Shown one piece after another: positions 1 to 15,300 of a DNA stretch of 64,000 bases. The notes under the pieces were generated by a model. The model saw only the letters and a list, made by a program, of their open reading frames with translations. It did not search any database and had not been told where the DNA came from. How positions within the stretch are numbered: the first letter of the stretch is position 1; every line of letters starts with the position of its first letter. Origin of the DNA: Blastomussa wellsi (Eukaryota > Cnidaria > Anthozoa > Scleractinia > Plerogyridae); assembly GCA_947652115.1 (NCBI GenBank), contig OX393570.1, forward strand, positions 19,405,256 through 19,469,255. Reading direction: 5' to 3'. The position numbers and the translations under genes are program-made.

Positions 1-1136
1 TTTCGGTATTATAACCATGGTTATTTTAGCCATAATTTGGGTATTATAACCATGGTTATTTTGGCCATAATTTGGGTATTACAACCGTGGTTATTTTGGC
101 CATAATTTGGGTATTATAACCATGGTTATTTTGGCCATAATTTGGGTATTATAACCATGGTTATTTTGGCCATAATTTCGGTATTATAACCATGGTTATT
201 TTAGCCATAATTTGGGTATTATAACCATGGTTATTTTGGCCATAATTTGGGTATTATAACCATGGTTATTTTGGCCATAATTTGGGTATTATAACCATGG
301 TTATTTTGGCCATAATTTCGGTATTATAACCATGGTTATTTTAGCCATAATTTGGGTATTATAACCATGGTTATTTTGGCCATAATTTGGGTATTACAAC
401 CGTGGTTATTTTGGCCATAATTTGGGTATTATAACCATGGTTATTTTGGCCATAATTTGGGTATTATAACCATGGTTATTTTGGCCATAATTTCGGTATT
501 ATAACCATGGTTATTTTAGCCATGATTTGGGTATTATAACCATGGTTATTTTGGCCATAATTTGGGTATTATAACCATGGTTATTTTGGCCATAATTTGG
601 GTATTATAACCATGGTTATTTTGGCCATAATTTCGGTATTATAACCATGGTTATTTTAGCCATAATTTGGGTATTATAACCATGGTTATTTTGGCCATAA
701 TTTGGGTATTACAACCGTGGTTATTTTGGCCATAATTTGGGTATTATAACCATGGTTATTTTGGCCATAATTTCGGTATTATAACCATGGTTATTTTAGC
801 CATAATTTGGGTATTATAACCATGGTTATTTTGGCCATAATTTGGGTATTACAACCGTGGTTATTTTGGCCATAATTTGGGTATTATAACCATGGTTATT
901 TTGGCCATAATTTCGGTATTATAACCATGGTTATTTTGGCCATAATTTGGGTATTATAACAATGGTTATTTTGGCCATAATTTCGGTATTATAACCATGG
1001 TTATTTTAGCCATAATTTGGGTATTATAACCATGGTTATTTTGGCCATAATTTGGGTATTACAACCGTGGTTATTTTGGCCATAATTTGGGTATTATAAC
1101 CATGGTTATTTTGGCCATAATTTCGGTATTATAACC

Positions 1137-4100
1137 ATGGTTATTTTGCCCATATTTTAGGTATTATAGCCACGGTTATTTTGCCCATAATTTGGCTATT
1201 ATAACCATGGTTATTTTGGCCATAATTTGGGTATTCTAACCATGATTATTTTGGCCATAATTTGGGTATTATAACCATGGTTATTTTAGCCATAATTTGG
1301 GTATTATAACCATGGTTATTTTGGCCATAATTTGGGTATTACAACCATGGTTATTTTGGCCATAATTTGGGTATTATAACAATGGTTATTTTGGCCATAA
1401 TTTGGGTATTATAACCATGGTTATTTTGGCCATAATTTGGGTATTATAACCATGGTTATTTTGGCCATAATTTCGGTATTATAACCATGGTTATTTTGGC
1501 CATAATTTGGGTATTATAACCATGGTTATTTTGGCCATAATTTGGGTATTATAACCATGGTTATTTTGGCCATAATTTGGGTATTATAACCATGGTTATT
1601 TTGGCCATAATTTCGGTATTATAACCATGGTTATTTTAGCCATAATTTGGGTATTATAACCATGGTTATTTTGGCCATAATTTGGGTATTACAACCGTGG
1701 TTATTTTGGCCATAATTTGGGTATTATAACCATGGTTATTTTGGCCATAATTTCGGTATTATAACCATGGTTATTTTGGCCATAATTTGGGTATTATAAC
1801 AATGGTTATTTTGGCCATAATTTCGGTATTATAACCATGGTTATTTTAGCCATAATTTGGGTATTATAACCATGGTTATTTTGGCCATAATTTGGGTATT
1901 ACAACCGTGGTTATTTTGGCCATAATTTGGGTATTATAACCATGGTTATTTTGGCCATAATTTCGGTATTATAACCATGGTTATTTTGCCCATATTTTAG
2001 GTATTATAGCCACGGTTATTTTGCCCATAATTTGGCTATTATAACCATGGTTATTTTGGCCATAATTTGGGTATTCTAACCATGGTTATTTTGGCCATAA
2101 TTTGGGTATTATAACCATGGTTATTTTAGCCATAATTTGGGTATTATAACCATGGTTATTTTGGCCATAATTTCGGTATTATAACCATGGTTATTTTGGC
2201 CATAATTTGGGTATTATAACAATGGTTATTTTGGCCATAATTTGGGTATTATAACCATGGTTATTTTGGCCATAATTTGGGTATTATAACCATGGTTATT
2301 TTGGCCATAATTTCGGTATTATAACCATGGTTATTTTGGCCATAATTTGGGTATTATAACCATGGTTATTTTGGCCATAATTTGGGTATTATAACCATGG
2401 TTATTTTGGCCATAATTTCGGTATTATAACCATGGTTATTTTGGCCATAATTTCGGTATTATAACCATGGTTATTTTAGCCATAATTTGGGTATTATAAC
2501 CATGGTTATTTTGGCCATAATTTGGGTATTACAACCGTGGTTATTTTGGCCATAATTTGGGTATTATAACCATGGTTATTTTGGCCATAATTTCGGTATT
2601 ATAACCATGGTTATTTTGGCCATAATTTGGGTATTATAACAATGGTTATTTTGGCCATAATTTCGGTATTATAACCATGGTTATTTTAGCCATAATTTGG
2701 GTATTATAACCATGGTTATTTTGGCCATAATTTGGGTATTACAACCGTGGTTATTTTGGCCATAATTTGGGTATTATAACCATGGTTATTTTGGCCATAA
2801 TTTCGGTATTATAACCATGGTTATTTTGCCCATATTTTAGGTATTATAGCCACGGTTATTTTGCCCATAATTTGGCTATTATAACCATGGTTATTTTGGC
2901 CATAATTTGGGTATTCTAACCATGGTTATTTTGGCCATAATTTGGGTATTATAACCATGGTTATTTTAGCCATAATTTGGGTATTATAACCATGGTTATT
3001 TTGGCCATAATTTGGGTATTACAACCATGGTTATTTTGGCCATAATTTGGGTATTATAACAATGGTTATTTTGGCCATAATTTGGGTATTATAACCATGG
3101 TTATTTTGGCCATAATTTGGGTATTATAACCATGGTTATTTTGGCCATAATTTCGGTATTATAACCATGGTTATTTTGGCCATAATTTGGGTATTATAAC
3201 CATGGTTATTTTGGCCATAATTTGGGTATTATAACCATGGTTATTTTGGCCATAATTTGGGTATTATAACCATGGTTATTTTGGCCATAATTTCGGTATT
3301 ATAACCATGGTTATTTTAGCCATAATTTGGGTATTATAACCATGGTTATTTTGGCCATAATTTGGGTATTACAACCGTGGTTATTTTGGCCATAATTTGG
3401 GTATTATAACCATGGTTATTTTGGCCATAATTTGGGTATTATAACCATGGTTATTTTGGCCATAATTTCGGTATTATAACCATGGTTATTTTAGCCATAA
3501 TTTGGGTATTATAACCATGGTTATTTTGGCCATAATTTGGGTATTATAACCATGGTTATTTTGGCCATAATTTCGGTATTATAACCATGGTTATTTTGGC
3601 CATAATTTCGGTATTATAACCATGGTTATTTTAGCCATAATTTGGGTATTATAACCATGGTTATTTTGGCCATAATTTGGGTATTACAACCGTGGTTATT
3701 TTGGCCATAATTTGGGTATTATAACCATGGTTATTTTGGCCATAATTTGGGTATTATAACCATGGTTATTTTGGCCATAATTTCGGTATTATAACCATGG
3801 TTATTTTAGCCATAATTTGGGTATTATAACCATGCTTATTTTGGCCATAATTTGGGTATTATAACCATGGTTATTTTGGCCATAATTTGGGTATTATAAC
3901 CATGGTTTTTTTGGCCATAATTTCGGTATTATAACCATGGTTATTTTAGCCATAATTTGGGTATTATAACCATGGTTATTTTGGCCATAATTTGGGTATT
4001 ACAACCGTGGTTATTTTGGCCATAATTTGGGTATTATAACCATGGTTATTTTGGCCATAATTTGGGTATTATAACCATGGTTATTTTGGCCATAATTTCG

Positions 4101-7100
4101 GTATTATAACCATGGTTATTTTAGCCATAATTTGGGTATTATAACCATGGTTATTTTGGCCATAATTTGGGTATTACAACCGTGGTTATTTTGGCCATAA
4201 TTTGGGTATTATAACCATGGTTATTTTGGTCATAATTTCGGTATTATAACCATGGTTATTTTGGCCATAATTTGGGTATTATAACAATGGTTATTTTGGC
4301 CATAATTTCGGTATTATAACCATGGTTATTTTAGCCATAATTTGGGTATTATAACCATGGTTATTTTGGCCATAATTTGGGTATTACAACCGTGGTTATT
4401 TTGGCCATAATTTGGGTATTATAACCATGGTTATTTTGGCCATAATTTCGGTATTATAACCATGGTTATTTTGCCCATATTTTAGGTATTATAGCCACGG
4501 TTATTTTGCCCATAATTTGGCTATTATAACCATGGTTATTTTGGCCATAATTTGGGTATTCTAACCATGGTTATTTTGGCCATAATTTGGGTATTATAAC
4601 CATGGTTATTTTAGCCATAATTTGGGTATTATAACCATGGTTATTTTGGCCATAATTTGGGTATTACAACCATGGTTATTTTGGCCATAATTTGGGTATT
4701 ATAACAATGGTTATTTTGGCCATAATTTGGGTATTATAACCATGGTTATTTTGGCCATAATTTGGGTATTATAACCATGGTTATTTTGGCCATAATTTCG
4801 GTATTATAACCATGGTTATTTTAGCCATAATTTGGTATTATAACCATGGTTATTTTGGCCATAATTTGGGTATTACAACCGTGGTTATTTTGGCCATAAT
4901 TTGGGTATTATAACCATGGTTATTTTGGCCATAATTTCGGTATTATAACCATGGTTATTTTGCCCATATTTTAGGTATTATAGCCACGGTTATTTTGCCC
5001 ATAATTTGGCTATTATAACCATGGTTATTTTGGCCATAATTTGGGTATTCTAACCATGGTTATTTTGGCCATAATTTGGGTATTATAACCATGGTTATTT
5101 TGGCCATAATTTGGGTATTATAACCATGGTTATTTTGGCCATAATTTGGGTATTACAACCATGGTTATTTTGGCCATAATTTGGGTATTATAACAATGGT
5201 TATTTTGGCCATAATTTGGGTATTATAACCATGGTTATTTTGGCCATAATTTGGGTATTATAACCATGGTTATTTTGGCCATAATTTCGGTATTATAACC
5301 ATGGTTATTTTGGCCATAATTTGGGTATTATAACCATGGTTATTTTGGCCATAATTTGGGTATTATAACCATGGTTATTTTGGCCATAATTTGGGTATTA
5401 TAACCATGGTTATTTTGGCCATAATTTCGGTATTATAACCATGGTTATTTTAGCCATAATTTGGGTATTATAACCATGGTTATTTTGGCCATAATTTGGG
5501 TATTACAACCGTGGTTATTTTGGCCATAATTTGGGTATTATAACCATGGTTATTTTGGCCATAATTTGGGTATTATAACCATGGTTATTTTGGCCATAAT
5601 TTCGGTATTATAACCATGGTTATTTTAGCCATAATTTGGGTATTATAACCATGGTTATTTTGGCCATAATTTGGGTATTATAACCATGGTTATTTTGGCC
5701 ATAATTTGGGTATTATAGCCATGGTTATTTTGGCCATAATTTCGGTATTATAACCATGGTTATTTTAGCCATAATTTGGGTATTATAACCATGGTTATTT
5801 TGGCCATAATTTGGGTATTACAACCGTGGTTATTTTGGCCATAATTTGGGTATTATAACCATGGTTATTTTGGCCATAATTTGGGTATTATAACCATGGT
5901 TATTTTGGACATAATTTCGGTATTATAACCATGGTTATTTTGGCCATAATTTGGGTATTATAACCATGGTTATTTTGGCCATAATTTGGGTATTATAACC
6001 ATGGTTATTTTGGCCATAATTTGGGTATTATAACCATGGTTATTTTGGCCATAATTTCGGTATTATAACCATGGTTATTTTAGCCATAATTTGGGTATTA
6101 TAACCATGGTTATTTTGGCCATAATTTGGGTATTACAACCGTGGTTATTTTGGCCATAATTTGGGTATTATAACCATGGTTATTTTGGCCATAATTTGGG
6201 TATTATAACCATGGTTATTTTGGCCATAATTTCGGTATTATAACCATGGTTATTTTAGCCATAATTTGGGTATTATAACCATGGTTATTTTGGCCATAAT
6301 TTGGGTATTACAACCGTGGTTATTTTGGCCATAATTTGAGTATTATAACCATGGTTATTTTGGCCATAATTTCGGTATTATAACCATGGTTATTTTGGCC
6401 ATAATTTGGGTATTATAACAATGGTTATTTTGGCCATAATTTCGGTATTATAACCATGGTTATTTTAGCCATAATTTGGGTATTATAACCATGGTTATTT
6501 TGGCCATAATTTAGGTATTACAACCGTGGTTATTTTGGCCATAATTTGGGTATTATAACCATGGTTATTTTGGCCATAATTTCGGTATTATAACCATGGT
6601 TATTTTGCCCATATTTTAGGTATTATAGCCACGGTTATTTTGCCCATAATTTGGCTATTATAACCATGGTTATTTTGGCCATAATTTGGGTATTCTAACC
6701 ATGGTTATTTTGGCCATAATTTGGGTATTATAACCATGGTTATTTTAGCCATAATTTGGGTATTATAACCATGGTTATTTTGGCCATAATTTGGGTATTA
6801 CAACCATGGTTATTTTGGCCATAATTTGGGTATTATAACAATGGTTATTTTGGCCATAATTTGGGTATTATAACCATGGTTATTTTGGCCATAATTTGGG
6901 TATTATAACCATGGTTATTTTGGCCATAATTTCGGTATTATAACCATGGTTATTTTGGCCATAATTTGGGTATTATAACCATGGTTATTTTGGCCATAAT
7001 TTGGGTATTATAACCATGGTTATTTTGGCCATAATTTGGGTATTATAACCATGGTTATTTTGGCCATAATTTCGGTATTATAACCATGGTTATTTTAGCC

Positions 7101-8600
7101 ATAATTTGGGTATTATAACCATGGTTATTTTGGCCATAATTTGGGTATTACAACCGTGGTTATTTTGGCCATAATTTGGGTATTATAACCATGGTTATTT
7201 TGGCCATAATTTCGGTATTATAACCATGGTTATTTTGGCCATAATTTGGGTATTATAACAATGATTATTTTGGCCATAATTTCGGTATTATAACCATGGT
7301 TATTTTAGCCATAATTTGGGTATTATAACCATGGTTATTTTGGCCATAATTTGGGTATTACAACCGTGGTTATTTTGGCCATAATTTGGGTATTATAACC
7401 ATGGTTATTTTGGCCATAATTTCGGTATTATAACCATGGTTATTTTGCCCATATTTTAGGTATTATAGCCATGGTTATTTTGCCCATAATTTGGCTATTA
7501 TAACCATGGTTATTTTGGCCATAATTTGGGTATTCTAACCATGGTTATTTTGGCCATAATTTGGGTATTATAACCATGGTTATTTTAGCCATAATTTGGG
7601 TATTATAACCATGGTTATTTTGGCCATAATTTGGGTATTACAACCGTGGTTATTTTGGCCATAATTTGGGTATTATAACCATGGTTATTTTGGCCATAAT
7701 TTCGGTATTATAACCATGGTTATTTTGGCCATAATTTGGGTATTATAACAATGGTTATTTTGGCCATAATTTGGGTATTATAACCATGGTTATTTTGGCC
7801 ATAATTTGGGTATTATAACCATGGTTATTTTGGCCATAATTTCGGTATTATAACCATGGTTATTTTGGCCATAATTTGGGTATTATAACCATGGTTATTT
7901 TGGCCATAATTTGGGTATTATAACCATGGTTATTTTGGCCATAATTTGGGTATTATAACCATGGTTATTTTGGCCATAATTTCGGTATTATAACCATGGT
8001 TATTTTAGCCATAATTTGGGTATTATAACCATGGTTATTTTGGCCATAATTTGGGTATTACAACCGTGGTTATTTTGGCCATAATTTGGGTATTATAACC
8101 ATGGTTATTTTGGCCATAATTTCGGTATTATAACCATGGTTATTTTGGCCATAATTTGGGTATTATAACAATGGTTATTTTGGCCATAATTTCGGTATTA
8201 TAACCATGGTTATTTTAGCCATAATTTGGGTATTATAACCATGGTTATTTTGGCCATAATTTGGGTATTACAACCGTGGTTATTTTGGCCATAATTTGGG
8301 TATTATAACCATGGTTATTTTGGCCATAATTTCGGTATTATAACCATGGTTATTTTGCCCATATTTTAGGTATTATAGCCACGGTTATTTTGCCCATAAT
8401 TTGGCTATTATAACCATGGTTATTTTGGCCATAATTTGGGTATTCTAACCATGGTTATTTTGGCCATAATTTGGGTATTATAACCATGGTTATTTTAGCC
8501 ATAATTTGGGTATTATAACCATGGTTATTTTGGCCATAATTTGGGTATTATAACCATGGTTATTTTTGCCATAATTTGGGTATTATAACCATGGTTATTT
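1137..8600 (+). repeat. Satellite subregion with 840-bp higher-order repeat
   Basis: The double variant TTGCCCATATTTTAGG plus ATAGCCACGG recurs near 1,141, 1,981 and 2,821, exactly 840 bp (24 monomers) apart, each followed by a GTATTCTAAC monomer. Later copies lie near 4,461, 4,951, 6,601, 7,441 and 8,351. Spacings between the GTATTCTAAC markers are 1,645 (47 monomers), 489 (14 monomers less one base, from a 1-bp deletion near 4,833), 1,645, 840 and 910 bp. These are whole-monomer multiples, so copies differ by gain or loss of complete 35-bp units. Confidence 0.85.
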
Positions 8601-8639
8601 TGCCCATATTTTGGGTATTATAGCCACGGTTATTTTGCC

Positions 8640-9350
8640 CATAATTTGGCTATTATAACCATGGTTATTTGGCCATTATTTGGGTATTATAACCATGGTT
8701 ATTTTGGCCATAATTTGGGTATTATAACCATGGTTATTTTTCCCATATTTTGGGTATTATAGCCACGGTTATTTTGCCCATAATTTGGGTATTATAACCA
8801 TGGTTATTTGGCCATAATTTGGGTATTATAACCATGGTTATTTTGGCAATCATTTGGGTATTATAACCATGGTTATTTTGCCCATATTTCGGGTATTATA
8901 GCCACGGTTATTTTGCCCATAATTTGGCTATTATAACCATGGTTATTTCGCCATAATTTGGGTATTATAACCATGGTTATTTTTGCCATAATTTGGGTAT
9001 TATAACCATGGTTATTTTGCCCATATTTTGGGTATTGTAGCCACGGTTATTTTGCCCATAATTTGGCTATTATAACCATGGTTATTTGGCCATAATTTGG
9101 GTATTATAACCATGGTTATTTTGGCCATAATTTGGGTATTATAACCATGGTTATTTGGCCATAATTTGGGTATTATAACCATGGTTATTTTGGCCATAAT
9201 TTGGGTATTATAACCATGGTTATTTGGCTTTAATTTGGGTATTACAACCATGGTTATTTTGGCCATAATTTGGGTATTATAGCCACGGTTATTTTGCCCA
9301 TAATTTGGCTATTATAACCATGGTTATTTGGCCATAATTTGGGTATTATA
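8640..9350 (+). repeat. Satellite block with interspersed 34-bp monomers, copy 1
   Basis: Several monomers here read TTATTTGGCC with one T fewer and are 34 bp long, alternating with 35-bp monomers. A 34+35 pair is 69 bp or 23 codons, so the minus strand stays open at 9,012-9,266 as an 84-residue frame with 23-residue repeats (MAKITMV-IPKLWPNNHGYN type). One monomer carries TTTGGCTTTAATTTGG, a useful tag. The block recurs at about 22,375-22,990, 29,100-29,735, 34,010-34,625 and 44,400-44,890. I see no codon-level evidence for a real protein. Confidence 0.8.
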
Positions 9351-12300
9351 ACCATGGTTATTTTGGGCATAATTTCGGTATTATAACCATGGTTATTTTG
9401 CCCATATTTTGGGTATTATAGCCACGGTTATTTTGCCCATAATTTGGCTATTATAACCATGGTTATTTTGGCCATAATTTGGGTATTCTAACCATGGTTA
9501 TTTTGGCCATAATTTGGGTATTATAACCATGGTTATTTTAGCCATAATTTGGGTATTATAACCATGGTTATTTTGGCCATAATTTGGGTATTACAACCGT
9601 GGTTATTTTGGCCATAATTTGGGTATTATAACCATGGTTATTTTGGCCATAATTTTGGTATTATAACCATGGTTATTTTGGCCATAATTTGGGTATTATA
9701 ACAATGGTTATTTTGGCCATAATTTGGGTATTATAACCATGGTTATTTTGGCCATAATTTGGGTATTATAACCATGGTTATTTTGGCCATAATTTCGGTA
9801 TTATAACCATGGTTATTTTGGCCATAATTTGGGTATTATAACCATGATTATTTTGGCCATAATTTGGGTATTATAACCATGGTTATTTTGGCCATAATTT
9901 GGGTATTATAACCATGGTTATTTTGGCCATAATTTCGGTATTATAACCATGGTTATTTTAGCCATAATTTGGGTATTATAACCATGGTTATTTTGGCCAT
10001 AATTTGGGTATTACAACCGTGGTTATTTTGGCCATAATTTGGGTATTATAACCATGGTTATTTTGGCCATAATTTCGGTATTATAACCATGGCTATTTTG
10101 GCCATAATTTGGGTATTATAACAATGGTTATTTTGGCCATAATTTCGGTATTATAACCATGGTTATTTTAGCCATAATTTGGGTATTATAACCATGGTTA
10201 TTTTGGCCATAATTTGGGTATTACAACCGTGGTTATTTTGGCCATAATTTGGGTATTATAACCATGGTTATTTTGGCCATAATTTCGGTATTATAACCAT
10301 GGTTATTTTGCCCATATTTTAGGTATTATAGCCACGGTTATTTTGCCCATAATTTGGCTATTATAACCATGGTTATTTTGGCCATAATTTGGGTATTCTA
10401 ACCATGGTTATTTTGGCCATAATTTGGGTATTATAACCATGGTTATTTTAGCCATAATTTGGGTATTATAACCATGGTTATTTTGGCCATAATTTGGGTA
10501 TTACAACCGTGGTTATTTTGGCCATAATTTGGGTATTATAACCATGGTTATTTTGGCCATAATTTCGGTATTATAACCATGGTTATTTTGGCCATAATTT
10601 GGGTATTATAACAATGGTTATTTTGGCCATAATTTGGGTATTATAACCATGGTTATTTTGGCCAGAATTTGGGTATTATAACCATGGTTATTTTGGCCAT
10701 AATTTCGGTATTATAACCATGGTTATTTTGGCCATAATTTGGGTATTATAACCATGGTTATTTTGGCCATAATTTGGGTATTATAACCATGGTTATTTTG
10801 GCCATAATTTGGGTATTATAACCATGGTTATTTTGGCCATAATTTCGGTATTATAACCATGGTTATTTTTGCCATAATTTGGGTATTATAACCATGGTTA
10901 TTTTGGCCATAATTTGGGTATTACAACCGTGGTTATTTTGGCCATAATTTGGGTATTATAACCATGGTTATTTTGGCCATAATTTCGGTATTATAACCAT
11001 GGTTATTTTGGCCATAATTTGGGTATTATAACAATGGTTATTTTGGCCATAATTTCGGTATTATAACCATGGTTATTTTAGCCATAATTTGGGTATTATA
11101 ACCATGGTTATTTTGGCCATAATTTGGGTATTACAACCGTGGTTATTTTGGCCATAATTTGGGTATTATAACCATGGTTATTTTGGCCATAATTTCGGTA
11201 TTATAACCATGGTTATTTTGCCCATATTTTAGGTATTATAGCCACGGTTATTTTGCCCATAATTTGGCTATTATAACCATGGTTATTTTGGCCATAATTT
11301 GGGTATTCTAACCATGGTTATTTTGGCCATAATTTTGGTATTATAACCATGGTTATTTTAGCCATAATTTGGGTATTATAACCATGGTTATTTTGGCCAT
11401 AATTTGGGTATTACAACCGTGGTTATTTTGGCCATAATTTGGGTATTATAACCATGGTTATTTTGGCCATAATTTCGGTATTATAACCATGGTTATTTTG
11501 GCCATAATTTGGGTATTATAACAATGGTTATTTTGGCCATAATTTGGGTATTATAACCATGGTTATTTTGGCCATAATTTGGGTATTATAACCATGGTTA
11601 TTTTGGCCATAATTTCGGTATTATAACCATGGTTATTTTGGCCATAATTTGGGTATTATAACCATGGTTATTTTGGCCATAATTTGGGTATTATAACCAT
11701 GGTTATTTTGGCCATAATTTGGGTATTATAACCATGGTTATTTTGGCCATAATTTCGGTATTATAACCATGGTTATTTTAGCCATAATTTGGGTATTATA
11801 ACCATGGTTATTTTGGCCATAATTTCGGTATTATAACCATGGTTATTTTGGCCATAATTTGGGTATTTTAACAATGGTTATTTTGGCCATAATTTCGGTA
11901 TTATAACCATGGTTATTTTGGCCATAATTTCGGTATTATAACCATGGTTATTTTGGCCATAATTTGGGTATTATAACCATGGTTATTTTGGCCATAATTT
12001 GGGTATTATAACCATGGTTATTTTGGCCATAATTTGGGTATTATAACCATGGTTATTTTGGCCATAATTTCGGTATTACAACCGTGGTTATTTTGGCCAT
12101 AATTTGGGTATTATAACCATGGTTATTTTGGCCATAATTTCGGTATTATAACCATGGTTATTTTGGCCATAATTTGGGTATTTTAACAATGGTTATTTTG
12201 GCCATAATTTCGGTATTATAACCATGGTTATTTTAGCCATAATTTGGGTATTATAACCATGGTTATTTTGGCCATAATTTGGGTATTACAACCGTGGTTA

Positions 12301-15300
12301 TTTTGGCCGTAATTTGGGTATTATAACCATGGTTATTTTGGCCATAATTTCGGTATTATAACCATGGTTATTTTGGCCATAATTTGGGTATTATAACAAT
12401 GGTTATTTTGGCCATAATTTGGGTATTATAACCATGGTTATTTTGGCCATAATTTGGGTATTATAGCCACGGTTATTTTGCCCATAATTTGGCTATTATA
12501 ACCATGGTTATTTGGCCATAATTTGGGTATTATAACCATGGTTATTTTGGGCATAATTTCGGTATTATAACCATGGTTATTTTGCCCATATTTTGGGTAT
12601 TATAGCCACGGTTATTTTGCCCATAATTTGGCTATTATAACCATGGTTATTTTGGCCATAATTTGGGTATTCTAACCATGGTTATTTTGGCCATAATTTG
12701 GGTATTATAACCATGGTTATTTTAGCCATAATTTGGGTATTATAACCATGGTTATTTTGGCCATAATTTGGGTATTACAACCGTGGTTATTTTGGCCATA
12801 ATTTGGGTATTATAACCATGGTTATTTTGGCCATAATTTTGGTATTATAACCATGGTTATTTTGGCCATAATTTGGGTATTATAACAATGGTTATTTTGG
12901 CCATAATTTGGGTATTATAACCATGGTTATTTTGGCCATAATTTGGGTATTATAACCATGGTTATTTTGGCCATAATTTCGGTATTATAACCATGGTTAT
13001 TTTGGCCATAATTTGGGTATTATAACCATGATTATTTTGGCCATAATTTGGGTATTATAACCATGGTTATTTTGGCCATAATTTGGGTATTATAACCATG
13101 GTTATTTTGGCCATAATTTCGGTATTATAACCATGGTTATTTTAGCCATAATTTGGGTATTATAACCATGGTTATTTTGGCCATAATTTGGGTATTACAA
13201 CCGTGGTTATTTTGGCCATAATTTGGGTATTATAACCATGGTTATTTTGGCCATAATTTCGGTATTATAACCATGGCTATTTTGGCCATAATTTGGGTAT
13301 TATAACAATGGTTATTTTGGCCATAATTTCGGTATTATAACCATGGTTATTTTAGCCATAATTTGGGTATTATAACCATGGTTATTTTGGCCATAATTTG
13401 GGTATTACAACCGTGGTTATTTTGGCCATAATTTGGGTATTATAACCATGGTTATTTTGGCCATAATTTCGGTATTATAACCATGGTTATTTTGCCCATA
13501 TTTTAGGTATTATAGCCACGGTTATTTTGCCCATAATTTGGCTATTATAACCATGGTTATTTTGGCCATAATTTGGGTATTCTAACCATGGTTATTTTGG
13601 CCATAATTTGGGTATTATAACCATGGTTATTTTAGCCATAATTTGGGTATTATAACCATGGTTATTTTGGCCATAATTTGGGTATTACAACCGTGGTTAT
13701 TTTGGCCATAATTTGGGTATTATAACCATGGTTATTTTGGCCATAATTTCGGTATTATAACCATGGTTATTTTGGCCATAATTTGGGTATTATAACAATG
13801 GTTATTTTGGCCATAATTTGGGTATTATAACCATGGTTATTTTGGCCAGAATTTGGGTATTATAACCATGGTTATTTTGGCCATAATTTCGGTATTATAA
13901 CCATGGTTATTTTGGCCATAATTTGGGTATTATAACCATGGTTATTTTGGCCATAATTTGGGTATTATAACCATGGTTATTTTGGCCATAATTTGGGTAT
14001 TATAACCATGGTTATTTTGGCCATAATTTCGGTATTATAACCATGGTTATTTTTGCCATAATTTGGGTATTATAACCATGGTTATTTTGGCCATAATTTG
14101 GGTATTACAACCGTGGTTATTTTGGCCATAATTTGGGTATTATAACCATGGTTATTTTGGCCATAATTTCGGTATTATAACCATGGTTATTTTGGCCATA
14201 ATTTGGGTATTATAACAATGGTTATTTTGGCCATAATTTCGGTATTATAACCATGGTTATTTTAGCCATAATTTGGGTATTATAACCATGGTTATTTTGG
14301 CCATAATTTGGGTATTACAACCGTGGTTATTTTGGCCATAATTTGGGTATTATAACCATGGTTATTTTGGCCATAATTTCGGTATTATAACCATGGTTAT
14401 TTTGCCCATATTTTAGGTATTATAGCCACGGTTATTTTGCCCATAATTTGGCTATTATAACCATGGTTATTTTGGCCATAATTTGGGTATTCTAACCATG
14501 GTTATTTTGGCCATAATTTTGGTATTATAACCATGGTTATTTTAGCCATAATTTGGGTATTATAACCATGGTTATTTTGGCCATAATTTGGGTATTACAA
14601 CCGTGGTTATTTTGGCCATAATTTGGGTATTATAACCATGGTTATTTTGGCCATAATTTCGGTATTATAACCATGGTTATTTTGGCCATAATTTGGGTAT
14701 TATAACAATGGTTATTTTGGCCATAATTTGGGTATTATAACCATGGTTATTTTGGCCATAATTTGGGTATTATAACCATGGTTATTTTGGCCATAATTTC
14801 GGTATTATAACCATGGTTATTTTGGCCATAATTTGGGTATTATAACCATGGTTATTTTGGCCATAATTTGGGTATTATAACCATGGTTATTTTGGCCATA
14901 ATTTGGGTATTATAACCATGGTTATTTTGGCCATAATTTCGGTATTATAACCATGGTTATTTTAGCCATAATTTGGGTATTATAACCATGGTTATTTTGG
15001 CCATAATTTCGGTATTATAACCATGGTTATTTTGGCCATAATTTGGGTATTTTAACAATGGTTATTTTGGCCATAATTTCGGTATTATAACCATGGTTAT
15101 TTTGGCCATAATTTCGGTATTATAACCATGGTTATTTTGGCCATAATTTGGGTATTATAACCATGGTTATTTTGGCCATAATTTGGGTATTATAACCATG
15201 GTTATTTTGGCCATAATTTGGGTATTATAACCATGGTTATTTTGGCCATAATTTCGGTATTACAACCGTGGTTATTTTGGCCATAATTTGGGTATTATAA

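Noticed and set aside
9012..9266. Repetitive 84-residue minus-strand protein (also 22,649, 34,283, 44,549; shortened at 29,393)
   Set aside because: It is satellite read in a frame kept open by 34/35-bp alternation; there is no independent coding evidence.
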